A stretch of 24,799 bases of DNA from Ktedonobacter sp. Its GTDB lineage: Bacteria; Chloroflexota; Ktedonobacteria; Ktedonobacterales; Ktedonobacteraceae. The position numbers were made by a program, and so were the translations under genes. The stretch is taken from NCBI GenBank assembly GCA_003450555.1, contig DMFQ01000450.1, positions 5,610-30,408 on the forward strand, given 5' to 3'. Under the pieces are notes generated by a model, which ran no database searches, was not told where the DNA came from, and saw only the letters and a program-made list of their open reading frames with translations. Shown piece after piece: positions 14,303-22,017 of this stretch (its first letter is position 1; each line of letters begins with the position of its first letter).

Positions 14303-15958
14303 ATGCAAGTCAATGCACAGGCTACACGAGTTGCGCAGCCCCGCAGAAGACTGGATTACAAGTGGATCGTGGCAATGGTCGTGGTCATCGCGGTGTTTAT
14401 GAGCATCCTGGATCAAACCATTGTCAATATTGCAATTCCAAGACTGCAAATCGCTTTTGGCGCAGACATCCATAACGTCCAGTGGGTACTTACTGCTTAC
14501 ATTTTGACCCTGGGGGTTGTCACCCCAACATCGGCATTCTTCTCTGACAGGTTGGGGATCAAGCGTTTTTACCTCATCTCTCTCGTCTTGTTCACTGCTG
14601 GCTCGGCGCTCTGTGGACTGGCATGGAGCCTGCCCGCCCTCATCTTCTTTCGCGTACTGCAAGGTATTGGAGGGGCAGCACTGTTCCCACTCTCCATTAC
14701 CCTGCTTTTCCGCGAATTTCCGCCGCAGGAGCGTGGTGTCGCAATGGGTTTTTTTGGTATCCCCGCCCTTCTGGCTCCTGCACTTGGTCCAACTCTGGGT
14801 GGCTACCTTGTGACATTTGCAGGTTGGCAATTGATCTTTTACATCAACGTTCCCATTGGTATCCTGGCCTTTTTCCTGGCCTCTATATTCTTGCAGGAGT
14901 CTCGTCCGGAGGCTAATACAACCTTCGACTTCCTCGGCTTCATCTTTGTTGCGCTTGGTTTGGGATTGGTGCTCTATGCCCTCTCCTCTGCCAGCACAGA
15001 TGGCTGGGGTTCTACCACAGTGGTCGGTTGCCTTGTCGGAGGAGTGCTCTCGCTGGCGATCTTCATCACTGTCGAGCTTATCCTCGTGAACCGAGGGAGA
15101 CAACCTCTACTCGACCTGCGCCTCTTTGCCAATGGTCCCTTCACAACGAGCATTATTGCCGGCCTTTTCGTCGTTTTTAGCCTGTTCGGAGGTTTATTCC
15201 TCCTGCCGATCTATCTGCAAAATCTGCGCGGGCAGAGCGCTTTCGAGTCTGGCTTAATCCTGCTCCCACAAGCGCTGGCCTCAATGGTGAGTGTCATCGT
15301 AGGAGGTCGCCTGGTAGATCGTATTGGAGTACGAGCAGTGATGATACCGGGTCTACTCATCCTGGCGGTTGCTACCTGGCAACTCTCGTTTATCACGGCC
15401 TATTCTCCCTTTTGGTGGTTCCAGTCAATGCTCGTTTTACGGGGGGTGGCGCTCGGTCTCACTGTACAGCCATTGACAGTCTTCGGTCTATCAGAGGTAA
15501 AACCACGCCAGTTGGGCCAGGCTTCATCAATGAACACCGTCATGCGTTCTGTTTCAAGCTCACTCGGTATTGCGGTTCTAGCAACCCTGGTACAGACACA
15601 GACAAAACTACACTACGCTCGTCTTGCCGAGCAGGTGACAGCTAGTTCACAGCTTGGACAGTTGCTTCCGCGCTTACAGGCACTTTTAGTAGCGCGCGGC
15701 GCGGATCAACACACAGCACAGGTCGCTGCCTTACAGATCGTCTACGGGCTTGTGCAGAGACAAAGTTTTATCCTCGCCTTACAAGATGCTTTCACGGTGA
15801 CTGTCGTGATCATTGGTCTTGCTATCATCTCGGTATTGTTCGTGCGTGGATCACGCACGCGCAAGTCAGCTACTATTCCAGAGGCAGCGCCTGCAGCGTC
15901 TGGCGTTCCCAACGAAGAGGAAGAAGCATCCTCACCTGCATTTGCTATGGTGGAATAA
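14303..15958 (+). CDS. MFS multidrug exporter, DHA2 family (EmrB/QacA type, 14 TM)
   Basis: 551 aa, with the hydrophobic profile of 14-TM drug:H+ antiporters. TM1 has the conserved LDQTIVNIAIPRLQ (residues ~33-46). FFSDRLGIKRFY is the loop 2-3 motif A (~75-86). Motif C is GIPALLAPALGPTLGG in TM5, diagnostic of exporters. The C-terminal ~30 aa are hydrophilic and alanine/glutamate-rich. AAGGAG lies 10 nt before the ATG. The gene is 73 nt after the tetR stop and 89 nt before the HlyD-type adaptor, so the three form one operon. The substrate cannot be read from the sequence. Confidence 0.96.
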   Translation: MQVNAQATRVAQPRRRLDYKWIVAMVVVIAVFMSILDQTIVNIAIPRLQIAFGADIHNVQWVLTAYILTLGVVTPTSAFFSDRLGIKRFYLISLVLFTAGSALCGLAWSLPALIFFRVLQGIGGAALFPLSITLLFREFPPQERGVAMGFFGIPALLAPALGPTLGGYLVTFAGWQLIFYINVPIGILAFFLASIFLQESRPEANTTFDFLGFIFVALGLGLVLYALSSASTDGWGSTTVVGCLVGGVLSLAIFITVELILVNRGRQPLLDLRLFANGPFTTSIIAGLFVVFSLFGGLFLLPIYLQNLRGQSAFESGLILLPQALASMVSVIVGGRLVDRIGVRAVMIPGLLILAVATWQLSFITAYSPFWWFQSMLVLRGVALGLTVQPLTVFGLSEVKPRQLGQASSMNTVMRSVSSSLGIAVLATLVQTQTKLHYARLAEQVTASSQLGQLLPRLQALLVARGADQHTAQVAALQIVYGLVQRQSFILALQDAFTVTVVIIGLAIISVLFVRGSRTRKSATIPEAAPAASGVPNEEEEASSPAFAMVE

Positions 15959-15982
15959 AATTCCCGTATCGAAAATGTTTTT

Positions 15983-16011
15983 TTGTAGAGAGGCACAGGA
16001 CGCCCCTACAA
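15983..16011 (+). repeat. Hairpin in the MFS-adaptor intergenic gap
   Basis: TTGTAG (15983-15988) pairs with CTACAA (16006-16011), with inner GGC/GCC pairing and a T-run just upstream. It may set the ratio of pump to adaptor mRNA, or be a remnant of a dispersed palindromic repeat. Confidence 0.35.
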
Positions 16012-16047
16012 GACATGATAATTCAACGTTTAAAGGAGATAATGACA

Positions 16048-16719
16048 ATGCGTCGCATGATTTTAGTCCCGCTCCTGATTATCCTTGCCTTCTTTGCCAT
16101 CGGCGGTGGCATTTTCTACTGGTTTTATAACAACTACGTTTACTACAGCACCGATGATGCCCAGATTACCTCTAAGATTATCAACGTTAGTGCTCCCATG
16201 GGGGGGACGTTGACAACTCTTAACGTGAAGCTGGGTGATGTGGTCACCGCGGGTCAACCTATTGGCACTATTACCGGTGCGCCAGCAGCAGGTGCCAGTG
16301 GAACAACCGGCAGCTCATCTGCAGTCAATATCGTCAGCCCGCTAAGCGGCACTATTATACAGGTGCCTGCAGTCCAGGGTCAGGGTGTCGCTCCCGGTCT
16401 TCCCATCGTTACGGTGACAGACCTTAGTTCGGCAACTGTGACTGCTTATGTCGATGAGAGCGCTATCGATACTATTAAAGTTGGCCAGGATGTCGATATC
16501 AAAATTGATGCCTACAGCGGCACGAACTTCACAGGTCACATACAACAAATCGTCAAGGCAACGGCTGGCCAATTCTCGCTTTTACCCAACCAGGATCCTA
16601 CAAGCAGCAACTTTACCAAAGTTGGACAGCGTATCCCTGTCGTAATTTCGCTTGATGGTAATGGTAATAAAGATATTCTACCTGGCATGAGTGTTTCAGT
16701 AACTATACATATTCACTAG
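16048..16719 (+). CDS. Short HlyD/EmrA-type membrane-fusion adaptor
   Basis: 223 aa from the ATG at 16048. AAAGGAG is 9 nt upstream; an ATG at 16042 is only 3 nt from it, and one at 16015 precedes it. One N-terminal TM (residues ~4-27) is followed by YYSTDDAQITSKIINVSAPM, the usual beginning of HlyD adaptors. Two half-lipoyl motifs (~44-77 and ~92-124) are joined not by the long alpha-helical hairpin of EmrA but by a ~15 aa Gly/Ala/Ser linker (APAAGASGTTGSS). The beta-barrel domain is at ~125-223. At well under EmrA's ~390 aa it cannot reach an outer membrane, which fits a single-membrane cell. It pairs with the MFS pump upstream. Confidence 0.93.
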   Translation: MRRMILVPLLIILAFFAIGGGIFYWFYNNYVYYSTDDAQITSKIINVSAPMGGTLTTLNVKLGDVVTAGQPIGTITGAPAAGASGTTGSSSAVNIVSPLSGTIIQVPAVQGQGVAPGLPIVTVTDLSSATVTAYVDESAIDTIKVGQDVDIKIDAYSGTNFTGHIQQIVKATAGQFSLLPNQDPTSSNFTKVGQRIPVVISLDGNGNKDILPGMSVSVTIHIH

Positions 16720-16787
16720 CGAGAAGGGATAGCGCGCGGCCTTTCCCAGCACGCGCCATCCCTGGTTCGCCTTGAAAGGAGCATCGA

Positions 16788-17213
16788 GTGAATTTATTGA
16801 TTATCGGAGGCTTGTTGGCTGTTGGCTTGCTGGCTATCATCGGCGCAGTGCTGCTCGGCATCAGCGAGCAAAGAGCCGAGGAGACACGTAGAAACAGCGA
16901 GCCAGCACCAGCCCTTCCCGCAAATAGAAATCCAACCGTCAAACTGAGACCTGTAGAAGAAGCTGCCAATAGTCGAGCTACAGCTACTGAAACGACGCTT
17001 GCTACCGTTGAAAGGGAACAGGGACTTTCCAGGCTCAATGGCCAGTTCAATGAACTGGTTGGGGAGATCCGTTCTTTGCACCAACAAGCACAGAATCTTG
17101 AGCGGCGACTCGGAGTATTGACAGAAATGGTTGACCATATTGAACGCACTCAGAGCAATCGCACCAACGTTGAAGAAGATACCCACGTGACTTCAGATCA
17201 TACCAATGCTTAA
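16788..17213 (+). CDS. Small membrane-anchored coiled-coil protein of unknown function
   Basis: 141 aa from a GTG at 16788, with AAAGGAG 6 nt upstream. An N-terminal TM helix (residues ~3-24, LLIIGGLLAVGLLAIIGAVL) is followed by a Pro/charged linker (~35-75) and a heptad-like coiled coil (~80-120: LNGQFNELVGEIRSLHQQAQ, then NLERRLGVLTEMV). The start is 68 nt after the adaptor stop, and a terminator follows, so it is the last gene of the efflux operon. It has no known domain. Its coiled coil could make up for the missing helical hairpin of the adaptor, but the predicted topology places it in the cytoplasm or outside depending on orientation. That role is speculation. Confidence 0.85.
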   Translation: MNLLIIGGLLAVGLLAIIGAVLLGISEQRAEETRRNSEPAPALPANRNPTVKLRPVEEAANSRATATETTLATVEREQGLSRLNGQFNELVGEIRSLHQQAQNLERRLGVLTEMVDHIERTQSNRTNVEEDTHVTSDHTNA

Positions 17214-17230
17214 ATTGGCTTCGTTCTGTC

Positions 17231-17277
17231 AAAAAAGAGGTCGAAATCACCATTCTATCAGTGATTTCGACCTCTTT
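17231..17277. terminator. Strong bidirectional terminator between the efflux and gal-dppA operons
   Basis: A perfect 17-bp stem (17234-17250 with 17261-17277) and a 10-nt loop. Read on the minus strand the stem ends in six T (17236-17231), an intrinsic terminator for dppA. On the plus strand it also follows the last efflux gene closely, with a shorter T stretch. Confidence 0.9.
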
Positions 17278-17328
17278 CATATCCTCTCCTGCCTTGATGT
17301 GTGGCTTATTAAACAGGCAGTAGATGTG

Positions 17329-18156
17329 TTAGCGATCAACCAATGCTCGCGTCAATGTAATAACCGTGACAAACATTTTGTATAAGTCGAGCAGGTTATC
17401 GTCGGAAAGTCTTACGGTTCGAGGCCCTACACGTTCAACGCCGCGCACCCATTGCGCCATCTCCGCCATATCGGCAACCAGAAATGTGATTTCCAGGGAG
17501 ACTGGCAGCTTAAACTCTGGTGGGCGCATTGCATTTCTATTGCGCACAGCCCGAGCCGCACCATTCTGCAATAGTTCACAGGCAAGCGCCGGATGTATGT
17601 GAGCAGCAGCAAAACGTCCGAGCGATTGCTTGACTACTACTTTCTCAGCATGCGGTGCAACCAGCTGAGCTTCGTGTGCTGTCACTTCGTCGCCACTGAC
17701 GAAAATAATTGGTACACCATGATGGGCAGCCACCAGCGCATTGATACCTGACTCGCCCACTACTTCACCGTTTAAACGTACCTCCCACACTGCGCCTGGA
17801 TTGTATGTATGTGAAAGAATAGCCCGTTCCGCGCCGATAGAGCCATGATAGCTGACGAAACATACCCCATCAAAACTGGCGTCAAGCCCTTCCATCATAT
17901 AGAGAGGTTTGTGTTTACCCGTAATCAGCGTCGCTCGCCCTGAGAGGTCTTGTGGGTGCAGATTCCGCATATGATGGTGTGCATCGTTGACCACAAATTC
18001 CGTCGCTCCAGCTTCTAGCGCACCCGTGATAACTGCATTCACTTCATTAGTAAGCAACTTTCGTCCCTGCTCGTATTCCGCGTTGCCTTCGATGATCTGT
18101 TCCCAAGCCACGATGCCACTTGTTCCTTCAAAGTCAGTCGAGAGAAAAAGTTTCAT
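17329..18156 (-). CDS. dppA: DppA-family D-aminopeptidase (M55)
   Basis: 275 aa from the ATG at 18156, with AGAGG ~9 nt upstream; an 18-aa longer frame would run back into galK. The zinc ligands of M55 peptidases are at the expected places: D8 and E10 (LSTDFEG), H60 (VNDAHHH), H104 (VSYHGS) and E135 (VVGESG). The probable nucleophile is H116 (LSHTYNP). The Bacillus subtilis enzyme forms a cytoplasmic decamer that cleaves D-Ala-D-Ala and similar peptides, probably for peptidoglycan-peptide recycling. It starts 11 nt after galK stops, so it is co-transcribed with the galactose genes although no shared pathway is known. It ends at a strong terminator. Confidence 0.94.
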   Translation of the reverse strand: MKLFLSTDFEGTSGIVAWEQIIEGNAEYEQGRKLLTNEVNAVITGALEAGATEFVVNDAHHHMRNLHPQDLSGRATLITGKHKPLYMMEGLDASFDGVCFVSYHGSIGAERAILSHTYNPGAVWEVRLNGEVVGESGINALVAAHHGVPIIFVSGDEVTAHEAQLVAPHAEKVVVKQSLGRFAAAHIHPALACELLQNGAARAVRNRNAMRPPEFKLPVSLEITFLVADMAEMAQWVRGVERVGPRTVRLSDDNLLDLYKMFVTVITLTRALVDR

Positions 18157-18167
18157 GCTATTACCTC

Positions 18168-19445
18168 TTACATCACCCAGGCATTTCCCGGCCCTCCAGC
18201 AGCCCGGCAAATATCAATACGTGCCTGCCTGCCTGTACGCAGCGGGTATTCTTGTTCAACAGCCCGGCTCAGCGCCTCAATAGCCTCGCTATATGCCAGG
18301 TTCACCGTACAACCTCCGAATCCTCCTCCCATCATACGCCCACCCAGCACGCCCTCTACGTGCCTGGCAATTATCACGAGCGTATCCAGTTCGTAACAAC
18401 TTACTTCGTACTCATCGCGCAAGCCAGCATGTGAGAGCCAGAGCAGCATCCCTACCTCTTCATAAGAGCCCATGGCTAACAGATTGACGGTCTGCAGCAC
18501 GCGTGCGTTCTCGGCGATGACATATCCCGCCCGTTTACGCATCGGCTCCGGCAGAAGCGCACCATAACGATAAAATTGTTCTTGCGTGATATCGCGCAGC
18601 GCCGCAATGGATTGCGCGGCTTCGTTTCCCGGTTCACGCTGCAGCATGATTTCTCGCAACAGCGCCGTAGCCTCTTCGCACTCCCTACGGCGTACATTAT
18701 AGTCTGAGGATGCCAGTTCGCGACGTACCCCTGTATCGATCACTACTAATGGCAAATTGGGAGCGTCAAAAGGCAGGTAGCGGTACTCCAGCGAACGGCA
18801 ATCGAGTAAGACCGCCTTGCCTGGTCGCCCAAGACACGATGCCGCCTGGTCGAGTATGCCACAACGTACCCCTGAAGCAATCTGTTCCGCGCGCTGGCAA
18901 ATTGCGGCTACCTGCATCGGCGTTAGCGTTGCCGCTTCGACCCCGATGGTGAAACTTCCTTCCGAGAAAAGAGCGCACGTCTGTGCAGTGGCTACTTCCA
19001 GCGCTGCTGACGAACTCATTCCCCCACCAAGAGGAACATCACTATCAATTACCGCGTCAAAACCCATGAGCGCTACACCTGATCTCACCAACTCCGTTAC
19101 CACGCCCAATATATAGCGCGCCCAACCAGGTAAGCCTTCACGTTGCCGTTCAAATGTAGCGGGTAGGCCTTCTAATGGGAACTGGGCATACTCCTGATAA
19201 TGGGTCGACCAGAGGCGTACAACATGATCACCGCGTACTCGACCCGCAAAGGCGATTACCCTGTCAACTGCTACCGGTAAAACAAAACCATCATTATAGT
19301 CAGTGTGCTCTCCGATCAGGTTTACCCGTCCTGGCGCCCAGGCGGTCCCAGTTGCGCCAGTATAATCTACATCACCAGAAAAGACCATAGGAAATTGATC
19401 AAGTGCAGCCTGGGCCGGCTGTGGCAACATGCTTGAACTGCTCAT
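18168..19445 (-). CDS. galK: Galactokinase
   Basis: 425 aa from the ATG at 19445, with GGGAGG just upstream. It phosphorylates alpha-D-galactose with ATP in the Leloir pathway. All three GHMP-kinase motifs are present: galactose-binding PGRVNLIGEHTDYNDG (residues ~38-53), ATP-binding PLGGGMSSSAALEVA (~138-152), and C-terminal MMGGGFGGCTVNL. The catalytic Asp is D199 in CGILDQAAS. It is ~35 aa longer than the E. coli enzyme, with a longer N-terminus and inserts. Its ATG overlaps the galT stop (ATGA), showing translational coupling. A longer in-frame start inside galT lacks an RBS. Confidence 0.97.
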   Translation of the reverse strand: MSSSSMLPQPAQAALDQFPMVFSGDVDYTGATGTAWAPGRVNLIGEHTDYNDGFVLPVAVDRVIAFAGRVRGDHVVRLWSTHYQEYAQFPLEGLPATFERQREGLPGWARYILGVVTELVRSGVALMGFDAVIDSDVPLGGGMSSSAALEVATAQTCALFSEGSFTIGVEAATLTPMQVAAICQRAEQIASGVRCGILDQAASCLGRPGKAVLLDCRSLEYRYLPFDAPNLPLVVIDTGVRRELASSDYNVRRRECEEATALLREIMLQREPGNEAAQSIAALRDITQEQFYRYGALLPEPMRKRAGYVIAENARVLQTVNLLAMGSYEEVGMLLWLSHAGLRDEYEVSCYELDTLVIIARHVEGVLGGRMMGGGFGGCTVNLAYSEAIEALSRAVEQEYPLRTGRQARIDICRAAGGPGNAWVM

Positions 19446-20350
19446 TTGCCTCCCTTCACAATAGCTTCCCGCAGCTCCTGAGCCTTCAAGGCTGGTGAGG
19501 AATCGTTCGTCCATATACCCCAAAGCGATTCGGCAGAGGCGGCATATTTGAGCTTGCCCGGGGCACGACCTATGGCGAGTATCTCAACGTGGAGATGGAA
19601 ACGCTCGTCAGCCAGTTGGTGTATGCCCATCAAATACGGCATCGGCGCCATTGCTCCATCGAACAAAGCATTATACCCACGTACCACGCGCAGTAACAGC
19701 TCCGCACAATCCCGCAGTTCGTTCTCCTGCATCCCTGCAAGATTGGCTATATGTCGTCGTGGGTAGAGATGTGTCTCATATGGGTAGCGCGCATAGGGTG
19801 GCAGAAACGCCTGCCAGGTAGTATTAGCTGCTACTTCATAAACCTCCCCTTCAAGTTCGGCTCGCACCCTGCAAAAAGGGCATCCTCGCCCGGCGGCGGT
19901 TTCCTGTAGCACTGTCTCTAACTCGCGTTCCAGGATAGGTGGGATAACCGAGACGCCAAAGGTTTGGCCGTGGGGATGGTGCTGTGTTTGTCCGATCGAT
20001 TCACCGCTATTCTCAAAGATCATCACCGTTGGATAACGCGAAGCCAGGTCAATGTAGAGATCACGCCATACATGTGCGACTGCCGTTACTTCTTTTACTG
20101 ACAACTGCGTAAAGGTGCGCTGGTGATCACGGTGGTAAATGACAACATATGCCTCACCTACCGGAGGCTGTAGTGGTGGGAAGTCATTGGGATGTATCCA
20201 AACCTGTGTATCAGGGCTAACTATCCCCTCCGTAATATCAGCACAAAATGGGCATGTCACAATACCTTCACGTCGATTCATACGATGTGGCGCGTTGACA
20301 AGATACTGCCGTAAAATCGGGTTCCAGACTAAAGGGGTTTTCGGTTGCAC
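19442..20350 (-). CDS. galT: Galactose-1-phosphate uridylyltransferase
   Basis: 302 aa from a GTG at 20350, with GAGGAAACAC upstream. HIT-superfamily nucleotidyltransferase converting galactose-1-P + UDP-glucose to UDP-galactose + glucose-1-P. The active-site HHPHGQ has nucleophile H127, preceded by ENSGESIGQ. A zinc-type CxxC is at C33/C36 (TCPFC) and a second CPFC at ~157-160. It is shorter than E. coli GalT (~348 aa) and lacks its long C-terminal part, like other GC-rich Gram-positive forms. It overlaps galK by 4 nt. No galE is in this window. Confidence 0.96.
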   Translation of the reverse strand: MQPKTPLVWNPILRQYLVNAPHRMNRREGIVTCPFCADITEGIVSPDTQVWIHPNDFPPLQPPVGEAYVVIYHRDHQRTFTQLSVKEVTAVAHVWRDLYIDLASRYPTVMIFENSGESIGQTQHHPHGQTFGVSVIPPILERELETVLQETAAGRGCPFCRVRAELEGEVYEVAANTTWQAFLPPYARYPYETHLYPRRHIANLAGMQENELRDCAELLLRVVRGYNALFDGAMAPMPYLMGIHQLADERFHLHVEILAIGRAPGKLKYAASAESLWGIWTNDSSPALKAQELREAIVKGGK

Positions 20351-20407
20351 GTGTTTCCTCTTGATAATCTACAGTGCTGCTCGGCAACTGCACGCTACTT
20401 GTTTATC

Positions 20408-20968
20408 TCATGAAAGGTGGTAATGAGCGGTCTGGCTGCCCATAATGACACAGCGCCCCTGCCGGACATACTCAGCAAGGGCCTCTCCTTTATCCACCAC
20501 ACCTTTCTCATCACTATTGCCAAAAAGCCACTCGTCCCACGTTGCTTTATCAGTATATAGCGCCCAGGCAACGGAGGCTACCTGTATTCTCGCCGCACTC
20601 ATTATCTCTATAGCATCATCAATTCCTGGCTCCAACGATCCGCTTAGTTTGAGACCGGCTTCATTCAGTGCGTCAAAGGTGCGAATGGTCTGTACCTCGC
20701 CCGCAACAACCTCGCAGACAACACCCACGACCAACACCTCATGCCCCATTGCATCGTCACCTGCCAGGGACGTTTCCCAAACCCCTACAACTAGACTACA
20801 CTTCTGGGGTAATCTCTCAAGAAATGAGCTCATTTGCTGTTTGTTCCAACCATGCCAGGAATAGTTCTCATCGCATTGTTCAAGCTTTAACACAGCATCT
20901 AATAAAGGACTGGCCGTCCTCCAGAGGGGAGAAGCAGCGTCTAGCACGACTAACTCTTCAGCTAACAC
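20408..20968 (-). CDS. Hypothetical protein at the head of the gal operon
   Basis: 186 aa from a GTG at 20968, with AAAGG ~8 nt upstream. No recognised family. There is a hydrophobic beta-like centre (KCSLVVGVWE...GHEVLVVGVVCEVVAG), an alpha-helical C-terminal half with several Trp (VASVAWALYTDKATWDEWLF), and no TM or signal. It ends 57 nt before the galT GTG, so it may share a transcript with galT-galK-dppA. The opposite strand is also open for 139 codons (20445-20864) but has no RBS and a composition unlike a protein. A role in sugar use or regulation cannot be claimed. Confidence 0.7.
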   Translation of the reverse strand: MLAEELVVLDAASPLWRTASPLLDAVLKLEQCDENYSWHGWNKQQMSSFLERLPQKCSLVVGVWETSLAGDDAMGHEVLVVGVVCEVVAGEVQTIRTFDALNEAGLKLSGSLEPGIDDAIEIMSAARIQVASVAWALYTDKATWDEWLFGNSDEKGVVDKGEALAEYVRQGRCVIMGSQTAHYHLS

Positions 20969-21175
20969 TTCTACAGCCTTTCACAATTTCGCTTCATGAA
21001 CCAGGGCTTCCCTTCTCCATATGATGCATACGTGCTGGGATATGGCCCCAATACACATTATACAGCCATGTCTTGCGTTAAGCACTATGGTTCCCTTCAG
21101 ACCCTTGCGCCACCTGTCACTATGTTCAATAGAATGACTTTTCTCAAGGCATGTCCGGTACATTCATCCGCTTCA

Positions 21176-21184
21176 TGATATAAT
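21176..21184 (+). promoter_or_regulatory. Extended -10 promoter of the small membrane protein gene
   Basis: TGA-TATAAT at 21176-21184, no -35. The gene starts at 21244, giving a leader of ~50 nt. Confidence 0.5.
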
Positions 21185-21243
21185 TCAAGAAAGCGTCCTA
21201 TGTAGTAGTAGAAACATGGGTACACATACAGAGGGCGAACCGT

Positions 21244-21546
21244 ATGGGTATGGCTACTTCCATTCTTTCACTGTGCCTGGGAGCACTGGGTATCATAGGG
21301 ACCACGGTACTAGTAACAAGCGCTGGATTGGTGATGTGGCACTATCGTGGTACTCGTCTATGGAGCTTTCGTTGGCAATGGCGCAATTGGCGTTTGATAC
21401 AGCTATCCGCCATTGCCACCCTTTTCTTCCTGGCAATGACCGCCAGCTATGGCATTCTCGGCGAACCCTGGGCATGGCTTTATTTGATTGTTGCATGCAA
21501 GACAGGAACCTGGTGGCTGCGCTGCCTTATCAGTCGCAGGGCTTGA
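21244..21546 (+). CDS. Small membrane protein (3 TM) of unknown function
   Basis: 100 aa with three hydrophobic segments (residues ~8-31, ~51-70 and ~75-92) and a basic Trp/Arg loop between the first two (WSFRWQWRNWR). AGAGGG lies 7 nt upstream of the ATG. A second frame starting at 21216 (125 aa) overlaps it, but its product is not protein-like. No family is recognised. It is not clearly in an operon with the genes around it. Confidence 0.7.
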   Translation: MGMATSILSLCLGALGIIGTTVLVTSAGLVMWHYRGTRLWSFRWQWRNWRLIQLSAIATLFFLAMTASYGILGEPWAWLYLIVACKTGTWWLRCLISRRA

Positions 21547-21609
21547 TAATACAAGTGATACGAAAAGAAGCCTGGAAACAAGCCTCTAGTTAAATGTCAC
21601 TCAATACGC

Positions 21610-21615
21610 TATAAT
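21610..21615 (+). promoter_or_regulatory. Possible -10 box of the Cys-protein/mutY operon
   Basis: Perfect TATAAT at 21610-21615; the -35 is poor. The leader to the GTG at 21712 is ~90 nt and can fold (see the leader feature). Confidence 0.4.
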
Positions 21616-21623
21616 GAGACAGT

Positions 21624-21681
21624 CCTCACCTGTTAACTCTGTGAGTAGGTGCAGATGAGGCAAGACCCTTGACTTGGGTCA
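21624..21681 (+). promoter_or_regulatory. Structured 5' leader of the Cys-rich small protein gene
   Basis: Two hairpins can form: CACCT with AGGTG and outer CCT with AGG (~21624-21660, with a bulge), and GACCC with GGGTC (~21664-21680). They lie between the -10 box and the AAGGAAGG RBS. It matches no riboswitch class that I recognise. Confidence 0.3.
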
Positions 21682-21711
21682 ACCAAATGAGAACAAGGAA
21701 GGTACAGAACC

Positions 21712-22002
21712 GTGCCATGGTGTAAGTTTTTCATTCCGAAGATTGCTTCGCCTAGAGTCAAGCCTGATGATCCAGATTTCAATGATAGCGTGATGTATGC
21801 CAAATGCATCAAGGGTCATGTCCTCAAAAATGCTGATGACTGGATTCTCTGCGAGAATTTACCAGCACCAGACGCGAAGTGCTGGCAAGAAGGTGGCGAT
21901 ACTATATTTTCTCTGATGGCCCGTAAACGCAACGAGACTCAGACAGAAACGAACCAGCAGGATGTCATTGACGAGGTGACTTCGCAACGTGCCACATCTT
22001 GA
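21712..22002 (+). CDS. Cysteine-containing small protein of unknown function
   Basis: 96 aa from a GTG, with AAGGAAGG ~9 nt upstream. Four Cys (C4, C32, C47, C57) and a CIKGHVLKNADDWILC segment with His35 suggest a small metal-binding or zinc-ribbon-like fold, but the spacing is not one of the common classes. The C-terminal ~30 aa are polar and probably disordered. The stop is 15 nt before the MutY-like gene, so they are co-transcribed. Function unknown. Confidence 0.75.
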   Translation: MPWCKFFIPKIASPRVKPDDPDFNDSVMYAKCIKGHVLKNADDWILCENLPAPDAKCWQEGGDTIFSLMARKRNETQTETNQQDVIDEVTSQRATS

Positions 22003-22017
22003 CCTGAGTACCATTAC

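Noticed and set aside
14294..15103. 269-codon open frame on the minus strand, opposite the MFS gene
   Set aside because: Highly charged, Cys/Gln-rich product with no domain and no RBS; it mirrors codon bias of the real transporter gene on the plus strand.
20445..20864. 139-codon open frame on the plus strand, opposite the 186-aa gene
   Set aside because: Ser/Thr/Pro-rich unlikely product and no RBS, whereas the minus-strand frame has a GTG with AAAGG.
20981..21178. Two overlapping ~60-codon frames, one on each strand
   Set aside because: Short, without RBS or hydrophobic or motif content; likely chance frames in intergenic DNA.
21216..21593. 125-codon plus-strand frame overlapping the 3-TM protein
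   Set aside because: Only one of the two frames can be the main gene; the 100-aa frame has an RBS and a coherent TM pattern.
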